Assembly: GCF_025449215.1 (NCBI RefSeq)
Contig: NZ_CP104900.1
Span: forward strand, 1,054,001 to 1,118,000
Length of the DNA: 64,000 bases
Direction of reading: 5' to 3'
Source: Shewanella seohaensis
GTDB taxonomy: Bacteria; Pseudomonadota; Gammaproteobacteria; Enterobacterales; Shewanellaceae
The notes beneath the pieces are model-generated. The model did not search any database. It was not told the origin of the DNA and saw only the letters and a list, made by a program, of their open reading frames with translations. Shown piece by piece: positions 17,256 to 31,230 of the stretch; position 1 is the stretch's first letter; each line of letters starts with the position of its first letter. A program made the translations under genes and the position numbers.

Positions 17256-20200
17256 CTGGTTATATCGAATTGTGCTCTCTAGCGCGCTGTTAGCTGTGTC
17301 AGGCGCAACCTATGCGTTTGATAATATCGACCAGAGCGTCATTTTTCCTAATGTTGCGCAGGGGCATCATGGGGATAACTCGAATGTGTGCCACCAGATC
17401 TCCTCTCCACAGCTTAAGATCAATAACAGCGGCATAATCAATGGTACGGGTGGCGACAGGCTGGATTATTGCTCTGTGAATTCTGGCAGCCTTCCTAATA
17501 CCACCTGTGATGATGGTGCGGGCGGTACTCGTCGATGTACTGTCGATGGAAGTGATATTCGCGGATTAAAGTTAACTGGGTCTAATGTTTTCCAATGGAG
17601 TAATGGTTACGGCGGTAGCATAGGTTATTGTACTAATGGTCAGCAGCTTACCTTAGGTACGGGGTACTATAATCAGTACTCTAATGTTTCCCTCTACTCT
17701 GCTTGTACTCTGACGTTATCGCCAAATTACAATGAGTACCGATTTGACTCTATTGCAGTCGGTGGTGGCGCTACCTTGGTACTGCCCGAAGGGGACTATT
17801 GGATCAATAGTTTTACCTTAAATCAAAATGCCAAGGTAGTTTTGCAGGGCAATGTGCGCATTTTCGTTCGGCAGGAATTTAACATTAATGGTGCCGCTTT
17901 CAACGAAGCGAATAACGCCAATGCGTTGATTATTGGCTACGATAATGTGCATTTAACTGGTTCATCGCTCGTTAATGCGTTGGTGTATAGTGATGACACG
18001 CTCACCCTAGATAATAGTTCCGTCATTAATGGTCGAGTGACGAGTCGCTACTTAGTGATCAACTCGAATGGTCAAATCAATGAAGGAGCGCCACCGCTTC
18101 AGTGTTTTAACGATAATTTCTCCCAGAGTGCCTTAAGTAACGACTGGGTAGTATCCCGTAGTAGTGGTACTTTTACTCCTGCCATTGTCAGTGGTCGTAT
18201 GCGCTTAACCGAGGCTAAATCCAATCAATCCACGGCCTCGACCTATCAAAGATTATTCCCCGCAGCCAATAACTTAGTCGAGATCCAATTTGACCACTAT
18301 GCCTATGGTGGCAATGGTGCTGACGGTATCGCGTTGGTGTTATCAGATGCTGCTATCACCCCCAGCCCGGCGCCTTTGGTGGGCCTTTAGGTTATGGATT
18401 TAAACCCGGTATCAATGGTTTTGCTGGCGGTTGGTTAGGTGTCGGGATCGATGAATTTGGTAACTTCTCCGGCGAAGGCGGTAGTTACAATATTGGCCAG
18501 CGCCGCCAGTCGGTTGCAGTACGTGGTTCTGGTGCTGGCACCTCGGGATACCGCTATTTGCGGGGCACCTGTAATAACGGTACCAGCAATACCAGTGGCA
18601 ACTGTTTATCACCCACGGTCGATGGCAACAATGTCTCGCCTGCGCACCGCTATAAAATCACTATCGACTCGCAGGTATCTGGTCAGTCGATGGTGAAGAT
18701 TGAGCGTAATACGGGGTCGGGATTTGTCACCTTAATCCCTGCTTTTAATGCTATCGCGCAAACGGGGCAAGCGGCGACGCCGAGTGATTTCTTGCTGTCG
18801 CTTACTGGGTCAACCGGTGGCTCGAATAACAACCATGAAATTGATAACGTTCAAATTTGTGCCTTGAGGTCTAATCCAATTGGCGCGCAAATCGATCATT
18901 TTGAGTTTGACCATACGGGGCAGGGATTAACCTGTAACCCAGAAACTGTGACGATTCGAGCCTGTGCCAACGCCAGTTGTAGTCAGCTTTTTACCGATCC
19001 TTTAGCGGCGACCTTGTTACCCGAATCCGCCTCCGAAGGCATATGGATTGGCGGCAATCAGGTGAGCTTTAGCAATGGCAGCACTCAGTTGCAGCTAAGA
19101 CGTAACACCCCTGGCGTTGTGACCTTGGGGGTGAAAGGTTCGAGCCCGACAACCAAACCTTTAAGTAAAACCCTATGCCGTATCGGGAATGGGGGCCTGA
19201 GTGAAAACAACTGTTCACTTACCTTCGCCGACAGTGGTTTTGTCTTCGATGTGCCCGATAAGCGTGCGAATCGTCCCGAGCAAGTGTTAGTTAAAGCGGT
19301 GAAAAAGTCCGATGTGACTCAGCAGTGTGTTCCAAGCTTTCAGAGCCAGACCAAGACATTGAATTTCTGGAGCAGTTATCACACTCCGAGTGCGCCTATC
19401 TCGCCAAAAGCCGTCACCATCAACAATACGGCCATTGGCACTTCAAGCGCCTCGCCTACGGCGCTGAATCTGGTGTTTGATACTAACGGACAGGCAAGTA
19501 TTTCAGTGAATTACCCCGATGCGGGTAAGTTACAACTCGATGCCCAATATATCGGCAGTGGCAACGAGCAAGGCCTGGTGATGACAGGCTCGGATCAATT
19601 TGTTAGTGTGCCAGCGGGGTTGTGCGTCAAACACGTGGACGCCAGCGCCAGTTGCCCAAGTGCGGATATGAGCTGTAATGCCTACCGTAAAGCGGGGCAG
19701 AATTTTGGTATGACGGTCCAAGCTATGGCTTGGGAAGACGACCGCGATACGGACTTTTGCTTGGGCAACTTACCTACGCCTAACTTTAGTGACCAAGCCA
19801 TGACGCTAACCAGTAAGGTCGTGGCGCCAAGTATTGCTAGCGGCGGCCATGATGGCGCATTAGGCGTGGCATCCTATAGTCATGCTATCCAAGCCAATAA
19901 CCTTAATAGCATCACCAACCAGACGATTAGCGAAGTGGGGGTATTCCAAATCGCGGCGCAGGCGAGTCCTAATTATCTCGGGGTGGCCAGCAGCTTAAAT
20001 ATTCCAATTGGCTATTCGGCCAATATTGGCCGCTTTGTGCCCGACAGATTTTTAGTGGGCGATATTTCTGTCGTGCCTGCCTGTGGCAGTTTTAGCTATA
20101 TGGATCAACCCTTTCCTATGTCGATGAGCCTCACAGCCTTAAATATCGGCGGCGATAGAACATACAACTATTTCCCGCCATTTTCCCTCGCGACCGCCAA

Positions 20201-20978
20201 ATTGGTGGGGGAGAACAATAACAATGGTATCGACTTACAGAGTCGCTTAAGTTCCTTACACATTAAGGCTGATAGTTGGGATCAAGGTGTGGCGACGGTC
20301 GATGGCACTTACCGAGCTTATTTAAACCGAGTGACTCCGAATGTGACGACGAATCTCTATCAAGATGGTCCCTTCGAGCTGCTCGATATTGGTGTGCAGT
20401 TGATGGATAACGATCCTCGGCCTAATGGACTTTTCAGCTATGTGGCATCGCCTGATATGAATGCAGCAACCACGGGTAATTGCACTAACTGTAATGCCAA
20501 GAAAATCTCCACACAGATCCTGCGCCACGGCAGGGTGGTGATGGACAATACCTATGGTCCAGAAACTGAAATCCTTAGGATGCCGACCCGAGCCGAATAT
20601 TGGAATGGGACTAATTGGGTATTAAATGGCGATGATAGCTGCACTATTGCTACCTATGGCCTTGGGTCGCAGGTGGATAATGCAGGGCTGGGTTATCACT
20701 TTGATCCGGATTTGACCACAGGGCAGAGCATTAATCGCTCCGGCGCTACATCCGCATTCCAAGCGGGGCAATTTGATTTGCTGTGGCGAGCACTCACCTC
20801 AAGTGGCAATTTATATCGCGGCCAAGTGACCGCGCCTTTAGATGTACCGACTTGGTTAGAATGGTATTGGAACTGGAATGGGGTATCTCCAACTAGCTTA
20901 TCCGATCCCCGTGCGAGTGCATTTTTTGGTCGTTACCGTGGTCATGACAGAATCATCTACTGGCGAGAGGTCAATTAA
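17245..20978 (+). CDS. mshQ: MSHA biogenesis protein MshQ, large exported protein (single-base frameshift)
   Basis: A very large secreted protein of about 1244 residues when repaired, the likely pilus-tip or surface adhesin-like component of the MSHA system. It has a signal peptide (residues ~1-22, ending SGATYA), an N-terminal polymer-forming/bactofilin-like beta segment, a lectin-like region, and a long C-terminal part with many cysteine pairs (the DUF6701-type region of MshQ). The GTG start at 17245 overlaps mshP by 11 bp. The frame ends at TAG 18390; adding one C to the 5-C run at 18359-18363 restores PQPGAFGGPLGYGF and joins the second part, so a base-calling error is likely. The tip role is inference. 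Confidence 0.85.
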
Positions 20979-22367
<1,389 letters not shown>

Positions 22368-22411
22368 TCTAACTTCGGTATGGGGCGGTTAATCACCGCC
22401 TTAGCTTTCTT

Positions 22412-23488
22412 ATGAAGCCTATTTTTGTTCGTGGTATTTCGAACCAGTTCCGTTTAACACTGGCAATTATCCTGTCGGTGATTTTGCTCGCCGCAAATCA
22501 CCGTCTCGAGCCTGCCCGTGAATCCCTTTCATCTGCCTTAAGTCCTATCCAATACCTTGCGAGTGTGCCCAGTGCGATCCTCGATTGGTCATCGGAGAGT
22601 TTTGCTACCCGTAATATGCTGGCATTGCAAAATAAAGAGTTGTTAAGGCAGCAATTATTAATGAGTGAGCGTCTGCAGCGTTTCGAGCATCTGCGTCAGG
22701 AAAACGAGCGTTTACGCGCCCTGTTGGGGTCGCCTGCCTATCAGGATTCCCGCAAGATGGTGGCCGAAGTGATGGAGGTCGCCAGCGATCCTTCCCATCA
22801 TTATGTTGTACTTAATCACGGCTCGCGAAGTGGGGTATTTGTCGGTCAACCCGTTGTTGATGCTCAGGGCGTCGTCGGCCAGGTTGTACAGGTCAGTGAG
22901 ATGACCAGCCGTGTGCTCTTGCTCTCCGATGTGTCCCACGGTTTACCCGTGCGAATTACCCGTAACGATGTGCGCTTAGTGGCTAACGGTACTGGTGAGC
23001 TCGATGAGATTGAACTGCGCCATGTGGCCAAGAGTACCGATATTCGCGTTGGCGATTTATTAGTGACCTCAGGTCTTGGTAATCGTTTCCCTGAAGGTTA
23101 TCCGGTGGCGAGGGTCATGGAAGTCTTAACCGAAGATGGTCAGAGCTATGCGCGTGTCACGGCTCAGCCGTTAGCGGCGCTCGATAGGATTCGTTATCTG
23201 CTGTTGATTTGGCCATCCCCAGATTCTGGCGTGACTTTACCGAACCAACTCTCTGTACCCGCGGCAGATCATCCTGCGGAAGAAGCTAAGCCCGATGCCG
23301 GCACTGGCAGTGCTAATCCTCAAGGCGCGGCTGCTAATGCGAGCGTGCCTAATACCTCAGCACCTAATACCACTGCACCTAATACCACTGCTCCTAATAC
23401 GACAGTGCCTAATACTGGTGCGACGCCAAGCAATGCTAATGGTGCATCGAATGCTGCCACCACTCAACCGCCAGCCGAGGTGCACTAA
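22412..23488 (+). CDS. mreC: Rod-shape protein MreC
   Basis: A bitopic elongasome protein of 358 residues. It has a membrane helix at about residues 10-30 (FRLTLAIILSVILLAANH), a coiled coil at about 65-105 and a beta-rich periplasmic core to about residue 275. The C-terminal tail is disordered and holds five pentapeptide units of the PNT[ST][AV] type (DNA repeat at 23348-23422). The stop overlaps the mreD start by one base. Confidence 0.95.
   Translation: MKPIFVRGISNQFRLTLAIILSVILLAANHRLEPARESLSSALSPIQYLASVPSAILDWSSESFATRNMLALQNKELLRQQLLMSERLQRFEHLRQENERLRALLGSPAYQDSRKMVAEVMEVASDPSHHYVVLNHGSRSGVFVGQPVVDAQGVVGQVVQVSEMTSRVLLLSDVSHGLPVRITRNDVRLVANGTGELDEIELRHVAKSTDIRVGDLLVTSGLGNRFPEGYPVARVMEVLTEDGQSYARVTAQPLAALDRIRYLLLIWPSPDSGVTLPNQLSVPAADHPAEEAKPDAGTGSANPQGAAANASVPNTSAPNTTAPNTTAPNTTVPNTGATPSNANGASNAATTQPPAEVH
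23348..23422 (+). repeat. Five 15-bp repeats in the mreC tail
   Basis: Five imperfect copies of a 15-bp unit starting CCTAATAC encode the PNT-rich end of MreC. Because the unit is a multiple of three, length changes would keep frame. Confidence 0.9.
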
Positions 23489-23976
23489 TGAGTTTACAAG
23501 CTGCTAATGGCAGACTCGTGGTATGGCTGACCCTCTTTGTCGGGCTCTTGAGTCAGATTATGCCGCTGCCTTCGATTGTCGATGCCTGGCGTCCCGATTG
23601 GCTATTGATGGTCTTAATTTATTGGTCAATTGCGCTGCCCCACAGATATAACATTCTCACGGCCTGGCTGATGGGATTAGCCCTCGATATTCTACTCGGC
23701 GCCACCTTAGGCGTGCGCTCGCTCGCCATGTCGCTGGTGATTTATATTGCGATTTTGCATTGCCAGCGTTTACGTAACTTCCCTAAGTGGCAACAGTCGC
23801 TGGTGGTGATGGTGCTGATCGTCATCTATCACCTGATCATCTACTGGGTCGAGTTTGTGATGGATGGTGCTAAGTTCCATACGGATCTGTTCTTACCCGC
23901 ACTATCGGGGCTGGCATTTTGGCCATGGATTTTTTGGATTTTGCGTCGAATTCGACGTCATTATAAGGTTCGTTAG
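23488..23976 (+). CDS. mreD: Rod-shape protein MreD
   Basis: A small polytopic membrane protein of 162 residues with about five helices. The family motif [18 protein letters not shown] is visible at about residues 32-50. It is coupled to mreC and is followed 2 bp later by maf. Confidence 0.93.
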   Translation: MSLQAANGRLVVWLTLFVGLLSQIMPLPSIVDAWRPDWLLMVLIYWSIALPHRYNILTAWLMGLALDILLGATLGVRSLAMSLVIYIAILHCQRLRNFPKWQQSLVVMVLIVIYHLIIYWVEFVMDGAKFHTDLFLPALSGLAFWPWIFWILRRIRRHYKVR

Positions 23977-23978
23977 CC

Positions 23979-24563
23979 GTGAATTTAGTTTTAGCCTCAA
24001 CCTCGCCGCGCCGTAAAGAGTTATTGACCCACATAGGTTTAGGCCGCGCCGAGTTTAGCTTTACCCAAGTGGCACCGGATATCGACGAAACCCCGAGGAC
24101 AGGTGAGTTACCACGCGACTATGTTCAGCGCCTCGCGGCCGAAAAAGCCCAGGCAGGGCTTGCATTATGCTCAGGCATGTCACAGCCAGCTGTATTAGGT
24201 TCTGATACTATCGTCGTGCTTGAAAACGAAATATTAGGTAAGCCTGTAGATGAGGCCGATGCCAAGCGGGTACTGCGCGCACTTTCGGGTAAGGCGCACA
24301 CTGTGATGACAGCTGTCGCCTTAGCTATGACTGACCAAACCTCTGTACGTTTAGTCGAAACATTAGTGCGTTTTTGCGTGCTGACGGACGCCGACATCGA
24401 TGCCTACGTTGCCTCACAGGAGCCAATGGATAAGGCGGGCAGCTATGGGATCCAAGGTTTGGGCGGTTGTTTTGTCGAATCCATTGAGGGGAGTTACTCC
24501 TGCGTCGTGGGCCTGCCCTTAGTGGAAACCCGCGAGCTGTTATCCGAGGCGGGCATAGGCTAA
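23979..24563 (+). CDS. maf: Maf-type nucleotide pyrophosphatase (YhdE)
   Basis: A dTTP/UTP pyrophosphatase of 194 residues that removes non-canonical nucleotides. Conserved Maf motifs are [12 protein letters not shown] at the N-terminus, [18 protein letters not shown] in the middle and [10 protein letters not shown] near the end. A GTG start is used 2 bp after mreD. The order mreD-maf-rng matches E. coli. Confidence 0.93.
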   Translation: MNLVLASTSPRRKELLTHIGLGRAEFSFTQVAPDIDETPRTGELPRDYVQRLAAEKAQAGLALCSGMSQPAVLGSDTIVVLENEILGKPVDEADAKRVLRALSGKAHTVMTAVALAMTDQTSVRLVETLVRFCVLTDADIDAYVASQEPMDKAGSYGIQGLGGCFVESIEGSYSCVVGLPLVETRELLSEAGIG

Positions 24564-24698
24564 TCCATGGATTAAGCGACTCGTTAACGGGCGCAATATG
24601 AGGCCTTAGTTGAGTATCCGCTAGACAAACTTCTGTGATATAGGTTTTCAGGCTTAACACATACTGAGATTAATTTAATTTCCCTAATGGGGTGAGTC

Positions 24699-26207
24699 GT
24701 GAATACCGGTCGCTTAAATCCGAATAAAGTTCAGCGCAAGATGGGTTCAGAATTACTGATTAACGTAACCCCATCTGAGGCACGTGTAGCTCTGGTTGAG
24801 CATGGCGTGCTGCAAGAAGTCCATATCGAGAGGCGCATGAAGCGCGGTCTAGTGGGCAATATTTACAAGGGCAAAATCAGCCGTGTGTTGCCCGGCATGC
24901 AAGCCGCCTTTGTGGATATTGGCTTAGATAAAGCCGCATTTTTACATGCCTCCGACATAGTGCCGCACACCGAATGCGTGGCCGATGTGGAAAAAGGCCA
25001 TTTTGTAGTCCGTGATATCGCCGAGTTGGTTCGCCAAGGGCAAGATATTATGGTGCAGGTGGTAAAAGATCCGCTCGGCACTAAAGGTGCGCGCCTGACC
25101 ACAGATATCACCCTGCCTTCCCGTTATCTGGTATTTATGCCCGGCTCAAGCCATGTTGGGGTGTCCCAGCGGATTGAGCAGGAAGAAGAGCGCAGTCGTC
25201 TTAAGAAAATCACTCTGCCTTTCGTCGATGAAGACGGCGGCTTTATTATCCGCACCGCCGCCGAAGGCGTAGGTGAAGATGAACTTGCTCAGGATGCGGC
25301 CTTCCTGCGTCGGGTATGGTCTAAGGTCTCCGAGCGTCGTCAGCGCCGTGGCGTGGCACTCTTGTATCAAGACCTCGCCTTGCCGGTGCGGATTGTGCGC
25401 GACTTTGTCGGAACCGAGCTCGATAGAATTCAAGTCGATTCGCGCCGCACTTTTGCCGAGCTGCAAGCCTTCGCCCAAGAGTTTATGCCGGAAATCGCCG
25501 ACAAGATTGAGCACTACTCAGGGCCGGCACCAATTTTCGATCTCTACGATGTGGAGAATGAAATCCAGCGCGCCCTGGGTCGCAAGGTCGAACTCAAATC
25601 GGGTGGCTATCTGATTATCGATCAGACCGAGGCCATGACCACGGTCGATATCAACACTGGTGCCTTTGTCGGCCACCGTAATCTTGAAGAAACCATCTTC
25701 AACACTAACCTCGAAGCGACCCAAGCGATTGCGCGGCAACTGCGGCTACGTAATCTCGGCGGCATCATCATTATCGACTTTATCGATATGCTGAGTGACG
25801 AGCATAAAACGCGGGTACTCAATAGCTTAAATAGCGCGCTCGCTAAAGACAGAGTCAAGACGAATGTCAGTGGCTTCTCGGGTCTGGGGTTAGTCGAAAT
25901 GACCCGTAAGCGCACCCGAGAAAGCTTGGAGCATGTGCTGTGCGGTGAATGCCCTGCCTGTCAGAGCACGGGTAGCATGAAGACGGTTGAAACGGTTTCC
26001 TACGAAATCTTCCGCGAAATCATCCGCTTGAATCGAGCCTATGACGCCGATGAGTTTTTGCTTTACTGCTCGCCCGCTGTGTATAACAGCTTAAGTGGCG
26101 ATGAAAGTCATCTGGTCGCTGAGCTTGAGGTCTACATAGGTAAACGCATTCGCCTGCAAAATGAGCCCATGTATTCCCAGCATAAATACGACGTGGTGAT
26201 GATGTAG
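24699..26207 (+). CDS. rng: Ribonuclease G
   Basis: An endoribonuclease (RNase E/G family) that matures the 16S rRNA 5' end. It has an S1 domain (RGLVGNIYKGKISRVLPGMQAAFVDIGLDKAAFLHASD), the catalytic aspartates in TTVDINTGAF and IIDFIDML, and the zinc-link CGECPAC. The GTG at 24699 has a strong GGGGTGAG ribosome-binding site and gives 502 residues; ATG 24741 would give 488, close to the E. coli length, so the true start is open. The stop overlaps the yhdP start. Confidence 0.95.
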   Translation: MNTGRLNPNKVQRKMGSELLINVTPSEARVALVEHGVLQEVHIERRMKRGLVGNIYKGKISRVLPGMQAAFVDIGLDKAAFLHASDIVPHTECVADVEKGHFVVRDIAELVRQGQDIMVQVVKDPLGTKGARLTTDITLPSRYLVFMPGSSHVGVSQRIEQEEERSRLKKITLPFVDEDGGFIIRTAAEGVGEDELAQDAAFLRRVWSKVSERRQRRGVALLYQDLALPVRIVRDFVGTELDRIQVDSRRTFAELQAFAQEFMPEIADKIEHYSGPAPIFDLYDVENEIQRALGRKVELKSGGYLIIDQTEAMTTVDINTGAFVGHRNLEETIFNTNLEATQAIARQLRLRNLGGIIIIDFIDMLSDEHKTRVLNSLNSALAKDRVKTNVSGFSGLGLVEMTRKRTRESLEHVLCGECPACQSTGSMKTVETVSYEIFREIIRLNRAYDADEFLLYCSPAVYNSLSGDESHLVAELEVYIGKRIRLQNEPMYSQHKYDVVMM

Positions 26208-29200
26208 TGGCAACGCTTTTTACTGCGAAAAAACTAAGCCGTTTTTGCTGGCAATTACTGGCGCTGATCTTAGTCTTGTTTGCCCTGACGGTAAGCTTGA
26301 TCCGCGGCTTATTGCCCCAAGTCGACGGTGTGCGTCAGCAGTTAGTTGAGTATGTAAAAAGCGAATATCAAATTGATGTGCAAGTCGGTGAGTTATCCGC
26401 CCAGTGGCAAGCCTTTGGCCCGGCCGTGACGGTTGATAATCTGGTGATCCCGCCGCAGGAAAAACTCCCCGTCACTGTGCTGGTCAAGAACGTTCAAATT
26501 AAATTGGATTTTTGGCAATCGCTACTGACGACCAGCCCACGCATCGAAGATGTGAATTTCGATGGTGTTCATATTGCCCTCGATATCGACAAATTATCGG
26601 GTAATAAGGCGCAGGGCGCGGCCAATCAAACTTCGCAAACCGATTGGTTATATAAATTACTCCTAAAGCAGCTTGAACGTTTCTCGCTGACGGATGCCTC
26701 GGTGCAGCTGTTGAGCTTGCAGCATGAATATCGACCCATCCACATTCGCCACCTTAATTGGCGTAATAGTGGTGAGCGCCACCGCGGCGCGGGGGAAATT
26801 TACCTCGATAATAATGCCATGGTAAATGAGTCGCTGGGTTTGCAACTCGATCTTCAGGGGACGCAACTGCGCCTGATACGTTGAAGGGGCAAATCTATCT
26901 TGCGGCCCAGTCCTTAGATTTGGGCGAATGGGCATCGCGTCAACCTAATCCCTATGATCCAAGCAAGAAGTTACCCTTAGAAGGGGTGGTCAATCTCAAG
27001 GCGTGGTTTGATTTTGCCCATCGTAGCATCAGCGCGGGCTTAGTGCAGTTTGAACCTAGTTGGCTGCAATGGTCGATGGAAGGTGAGCCGCAAAAGTTTG
27101 AAATCCAGTCCGGCAGCATTAGCTGGCTACCTAAGGAAACAGGCTGGGAGATCCGCAGTGCGGATTTGGATTTTGTGACCAATGGCGAGCATTGGCCTGA
27201 CCTTAAGCTTGCGGCCAAGCAGCAAGACGATGCTTTTTATGCCTATGTGAGTCGCTTGGATTTACCGACCCTATTCCCACTCTTGCCATTATTTCCGGGC
27301 GTCGATTTAGCCGTCCTTAAGCAATGGTTTCAGCTGGCACCCGAAGGCAGTATTGGGCCGATTCGCCTCTATCAAAGCGCCAAGCAACCCTTGCTGGCCA
27401 GTACGTATATCAAGCAATTGCGTTGGCAGAAAGCCGAAGGCATACCTAACACCAATCCTCTAGATTTAGCATTGCAATGGCAGAATGACAGCTTAGTGTT
27501 TTCGCTGCCTGAACAGACCTATACCCTCGATTTTGGCGATCAATTTTCAGCCCCTCTAGTGCTGCATGGCGCGGCGTTAACGGGCGCCTTCGATACCCAA
27601 AGGGCCACCTTATCCGTGCCTGAGGTTCAGCTCGAAAACGAGGATATTGGTGTTTCCGCCGCCCTAAAACTGGATTTTAGCGCCGAAGCCAGCATGTCAC
27701 TCGCCGCTAATGTGGCCGTTAAAAATGCCGCCAATGCGGACAGATACTTCCCCGTCAAAGCCATGGGCGAGGCGTTGGTGGAGTATTTGGATGGCGCTAT
27801 CAAGGCAGGCCAGAGCCAAAATGCGCAGGTATTATGGCAGGGCGCCTTAGCGCATTTTCCCTTTGAGGATAATAGCGGGGTCTTCCAAGCGGCCTTTACC
27901 TTAGATAACGCCGAGTATCAATTTCAACCCGATTGGCCAGCGGTGACTGAGCTTTCTCTCGATGCCTTATTTGAAAATGCCCGTATGGATATCTGGGTTA
28001 ACCAAGGCAAATTGATGAATGTGGTGGCCGATGGTGCCCATGTGTTTATCCCCGAATTAGGCGAGCATTCGCTGTTAAAAATTCAGGCCGATCTTGCGAC
28101 CAATGGTAGCGCCGCCACCCAAGTGTTGCAGGCATCACCGCTCGCCGATACTGTGGGCAAGACCTTAAGCGTTGTGCAAGTGCAGGGCGCGGTGACGGGG
28201 AATTTAGATATCAGCATTCCCTTGTACGAGGGTGAGGCCGAGGATATCCGTGGGCAAATTGCCTTTGAAAATACGCCCGTATTTATTGCCCAGCCCGGGT
28301 TACAGCTCAAGGCTGTGACGGGCACAGTGCAGTTTGCGAATGAGATTGTTGAAGGCAAAGGCATTAAATCCCGCTTATTTGAGCAGCCCTTCGAGTTCAG
28401 TTTTGCCACTAAACCCGAAGGCAAAGACTTTGCGCTCAATGTAGATATGAAGAGCCGTTGGGATCTCAGCCGATTACCACAAGAGCTGCAAAATCCCTTG
28501 AGTGAATTTTACCAAGGTAAAGTCGCTTGGGGTGGCAACTTGAATATGGTGTTCGACGATCAAGGCTATCAAATTCAGGCCAATGTCGGCTCCGATCTCG
28601 TCGGCGCGACTCTGACATTGCCAGGTGCCTTTGCCAAACCCGAAGATGAGCCTAGACCCTTAATGGCGGTGTTTTCTGGCGATCAGCAAACGGCGACGCT
28701 AAGCGTAAAACTGGATAAACAGGCCGAATTTATCGGTGGCTTCGAGGCCGAAAAGGGCACTCAATTCAGCTATTTTGACTTGTTATTGGGCCGACTCTTC
28801 GATGCGGCCGAGGTGCCCAATACCGAGCTTGGGCATATCAAGATTGATGTGACCAGCGGCAAGCTTGCCAATTGGCTGCCGGTAATTAATGCCTTTGTCG
28901 GCACAGACAACAAGCCTCCCCGCGCAGGCATTTTAGTCGAAGAGGCGAGCCACTCCGCCTTGTTTCCTTCGGTGGTTGGGATAGACGCCAATATCGGCAA
29001 GTTTGATTTATTAGGACAAGGGCTGACCGAGCTCAGATTAAATGCTAAGCCGAACGAACATGGTTGGCGCTTCGATGCTAAGGCCAGCGAGTTTGAAGGC
29101 TGGGTCGATTTTTATCCCAACTGGATGACCCAAGGATTAAAAGTCACCGCTAGTAAGTTTTATTTCTCCCCGAAGTAAAACCCGAGGGGGAAGGCGATTT

Positions 29201-30458
29201 CGCCGCGGACGAGGTGCTGACCAATTTACCGCCGGTTGCCGTGAATGTGGAAGATTTTCGTTTCTTCGATAAACCCTTTGGCAAGCTGGTGCTGCAGGCG
29301 AGCCCACAAGCTTCGGGCTATCGAATTCAAACCCTGTCATTGACGACGCCTGAAGTGTCTTTACAGGGTAACGGCATTTGGCAGCAGCAGAATGGTCAAA
29401 ACCAGACAGAATTAACGGTGAGTTTAAACGCCAGCCAGTTTAATTATTTGAGTCAGCAATTGGGCATAGACCCGGGTGTGAATGAGGCGCCTTTGAAGGT
29501 GAATGCCGAGCTAGCTTGGCAGGGGGCGCCCTATGCGTTTTCCCTCGATACCTTAAACGGCAAGGTGAAGTTTGAGCTGGGTAAGGGGCACTTATCCCAA
29601 GTGAGCGATAAGGGCGCGCGGATTTTCTCCCTGTTCAGCCTCGACTCCTTGGTGCGTAAGTTATCCTTAGATTTCAGTGATGTGTTCGGCCAGGGCATGT
29701 ACTTCAATTCCTTTAGCGGTAATCTTCAAATTGATAATGGTGTGGTTAAAACCACGGATACCGAAATGGATGCAATTGCGGGCAATATGAAGGTGCGCGG
29801 CTATACGGATCTGACCAGCGAAAGCTTAAACTACGATATCCGATTTGTGCCGCAATTGGCGTCGAGTGTGCCGACCGTGGTGCTGCTCAGTACCAGTGCG
29901 TGGACGTTGGGGCTTGGTGCATTTGCACTGACCAAAGTGCTCGAACCTGTGATTGAGGTGATTTCGGAAATCCGCTTCCGAGTGACAGGTACTATGTCCG
30001 ACCCTGTGGTGGAAGAACTCGAACGTAAGAGCAAAGAGATTGAGATCCCCGAGTCGATTCTGCCTATGGTGGGAGGCGAATTGCCAGTGCCTACCGAGGG
30101 CGCTGAGCCTAAGGCTGATGCGGTGCCCATCAAGAATAGCGCTCCAACTAAAACAGAGGCTACACCGCCCGTCGAGCCTGAAAAAAACAATGAGCAGCCT
30201 GCGCCAGATGCTGATAAACCTAAAGTGGAACCAGTAAAAGCGGTTGAGGAAGAAGCATCGCCGCAAGCGCCGATTCTCCCCAAGGTCGAACCTGCAGAGC
30301 CGCCCAAAGCCGAACCCGAACAGCCTAAGCCTTTGAGCACTAAGGTAGTATTTTCGATAAACACAATTCAAGGAGATAGTCATGCGCATCAGCCTGTTGC
30401 AATGTCAGAGCAGTCGCGACGTCAGCGCGAATCTGTTGTTTATCGAATCGCAGCTTGA
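26207..30458 (+). CDS. yhdP: YhdP, AsmA-like inter-membrane lipid transport protein (two frameshifts)
   Basis: A very large envelope protein, about 1417 residues when repaired, anchored by one N-terminal helix (about residues 10-35) with a long beta-rich periplasmic groove. YhdP, with TamB and YdbH, moves phospholipids to the outer membrane in E. coli. Two single-base gaps split it: near 26877-26883 (repair gives LIRLKGQIYLAAQSL) and near 29162-29170 (repair gives KFYFLPEVKPEGEG). The C-terminus is a P/E/K-rich tail and runs 77 bp into the next gene; a further indel near 30355 would end it earlier (CGATAA). The GTG start overlaps the rng stop. Confidence 0.9.
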
Positions 30459-31230
30459 GGAATTAACCCGTCAGCGTCTGCAATGGGATAAAGATGCCCC
30501 TCATTTAGTGGTGCTGCCAGAATGCAGCCTGCTGTTTGGTGGCCATGAGAGTCAGCAACTCGCCTATGCCGGCGACAGTCATCTTAGCCCGTTAAAATCG
30601 GCCTTAAGTGCCTTAGCCGCCCGTTACTACGTGTATATGGTGGCGGGAACCATCCCTGCGCTGGCGGAGGATGGGCGCGTCTACAGCCGTTGTTATCTGT
30701 TTGATGATAAAGGTGATACCTTAGGGCAATACGATAAACTGCATCTGTTTGACGTGGATGTGGCCGACGGCACTAAGCAATACCGCGAGAGTGAAACCTT
30801 CTGCCCCGGCAATCATATCAGCGTCATCGACACCCCGTTTGGCAAAATTGGCTTGACCATCTGTTATGATTTACGCTTTCCGGATTTATTCAGGGCGCTG
30901 CGCCTCGCGGGAGCCGAGATTATTACCGTGCCTTCGGCCTTTACTAAGGTCACGGGAGAAGCCCATTGGCAGGTGTTATTACAGGCCAGAGCCATTGAAA
31001 CCCAATGCTTTATTTTAGCCGCCGCCCAATGGGGCGCCCATAACGAAGGCAGTCGCGAGACCTGGGGGCAGAGCACGGTAATAGGTCCTTGGGGCGAGGT
31101 GATTGCCGAGCAGAAAACCGGTACAGGTTGGGTGCATGCCGATATCGATGTGGCCGAGGTGCACAGCATCCGCAGTAAAATGCCCGTGGCGCAACATAAT
31201 CGCTTTACTGCACCGAACCTTAAACCTTGA
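30382..31230 (+). CDS. Nitrilase-family amidohydrolase (Nit1/YbeM-like)
   Basis: A carbon-nitrogen hydrolase of 282 residues. The catalytic triad is complete: Glu47 in VVLPECSL, Lys119 in YDKLHLF and Cys161 in LTICYDLRFPD. The closest described functions are deaminated-glutathione amidase or omega-amidase, which belong to metabolite repair; the exact substrate cannot be told. A good ribosome-binding site (AAGGAGA) precedes ATG 30382, inside the yhdP tail. The stop codon falls in a 16-bp repeat. Confidence 0.88.
   Translation: MRISLLQCQSSRDVSANLLFIESQLEELTRQRLQWDKDAPHLVVLPECSLLFGGHESQQLAYAGDSHLSPLKSALSALAARYYVYMVAGTIPALAEDGRVYSRCYLFDDKGDTLGQYDKLHLFDVDVADGTKQYRESETFCPGNHISVIDTPFGKIGLTICYDLRFPDLFRALRLAGAEIITVPSAFTKVTGEAHWQVLLQARAIETQCFILAAAQWGAHNEGSRETWGQSTVIGPWGEVIAEQKTGTGWVHADIDVAEVHSIRSKMPVAQHNRFTAPNLKP

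Noticed and set aside
29826..30389. Two long antisense frames within the yhdP tail
   Set aside because: Low-complexity shadows of the P/E/K-rich YhdP tail; no family features or start sites.
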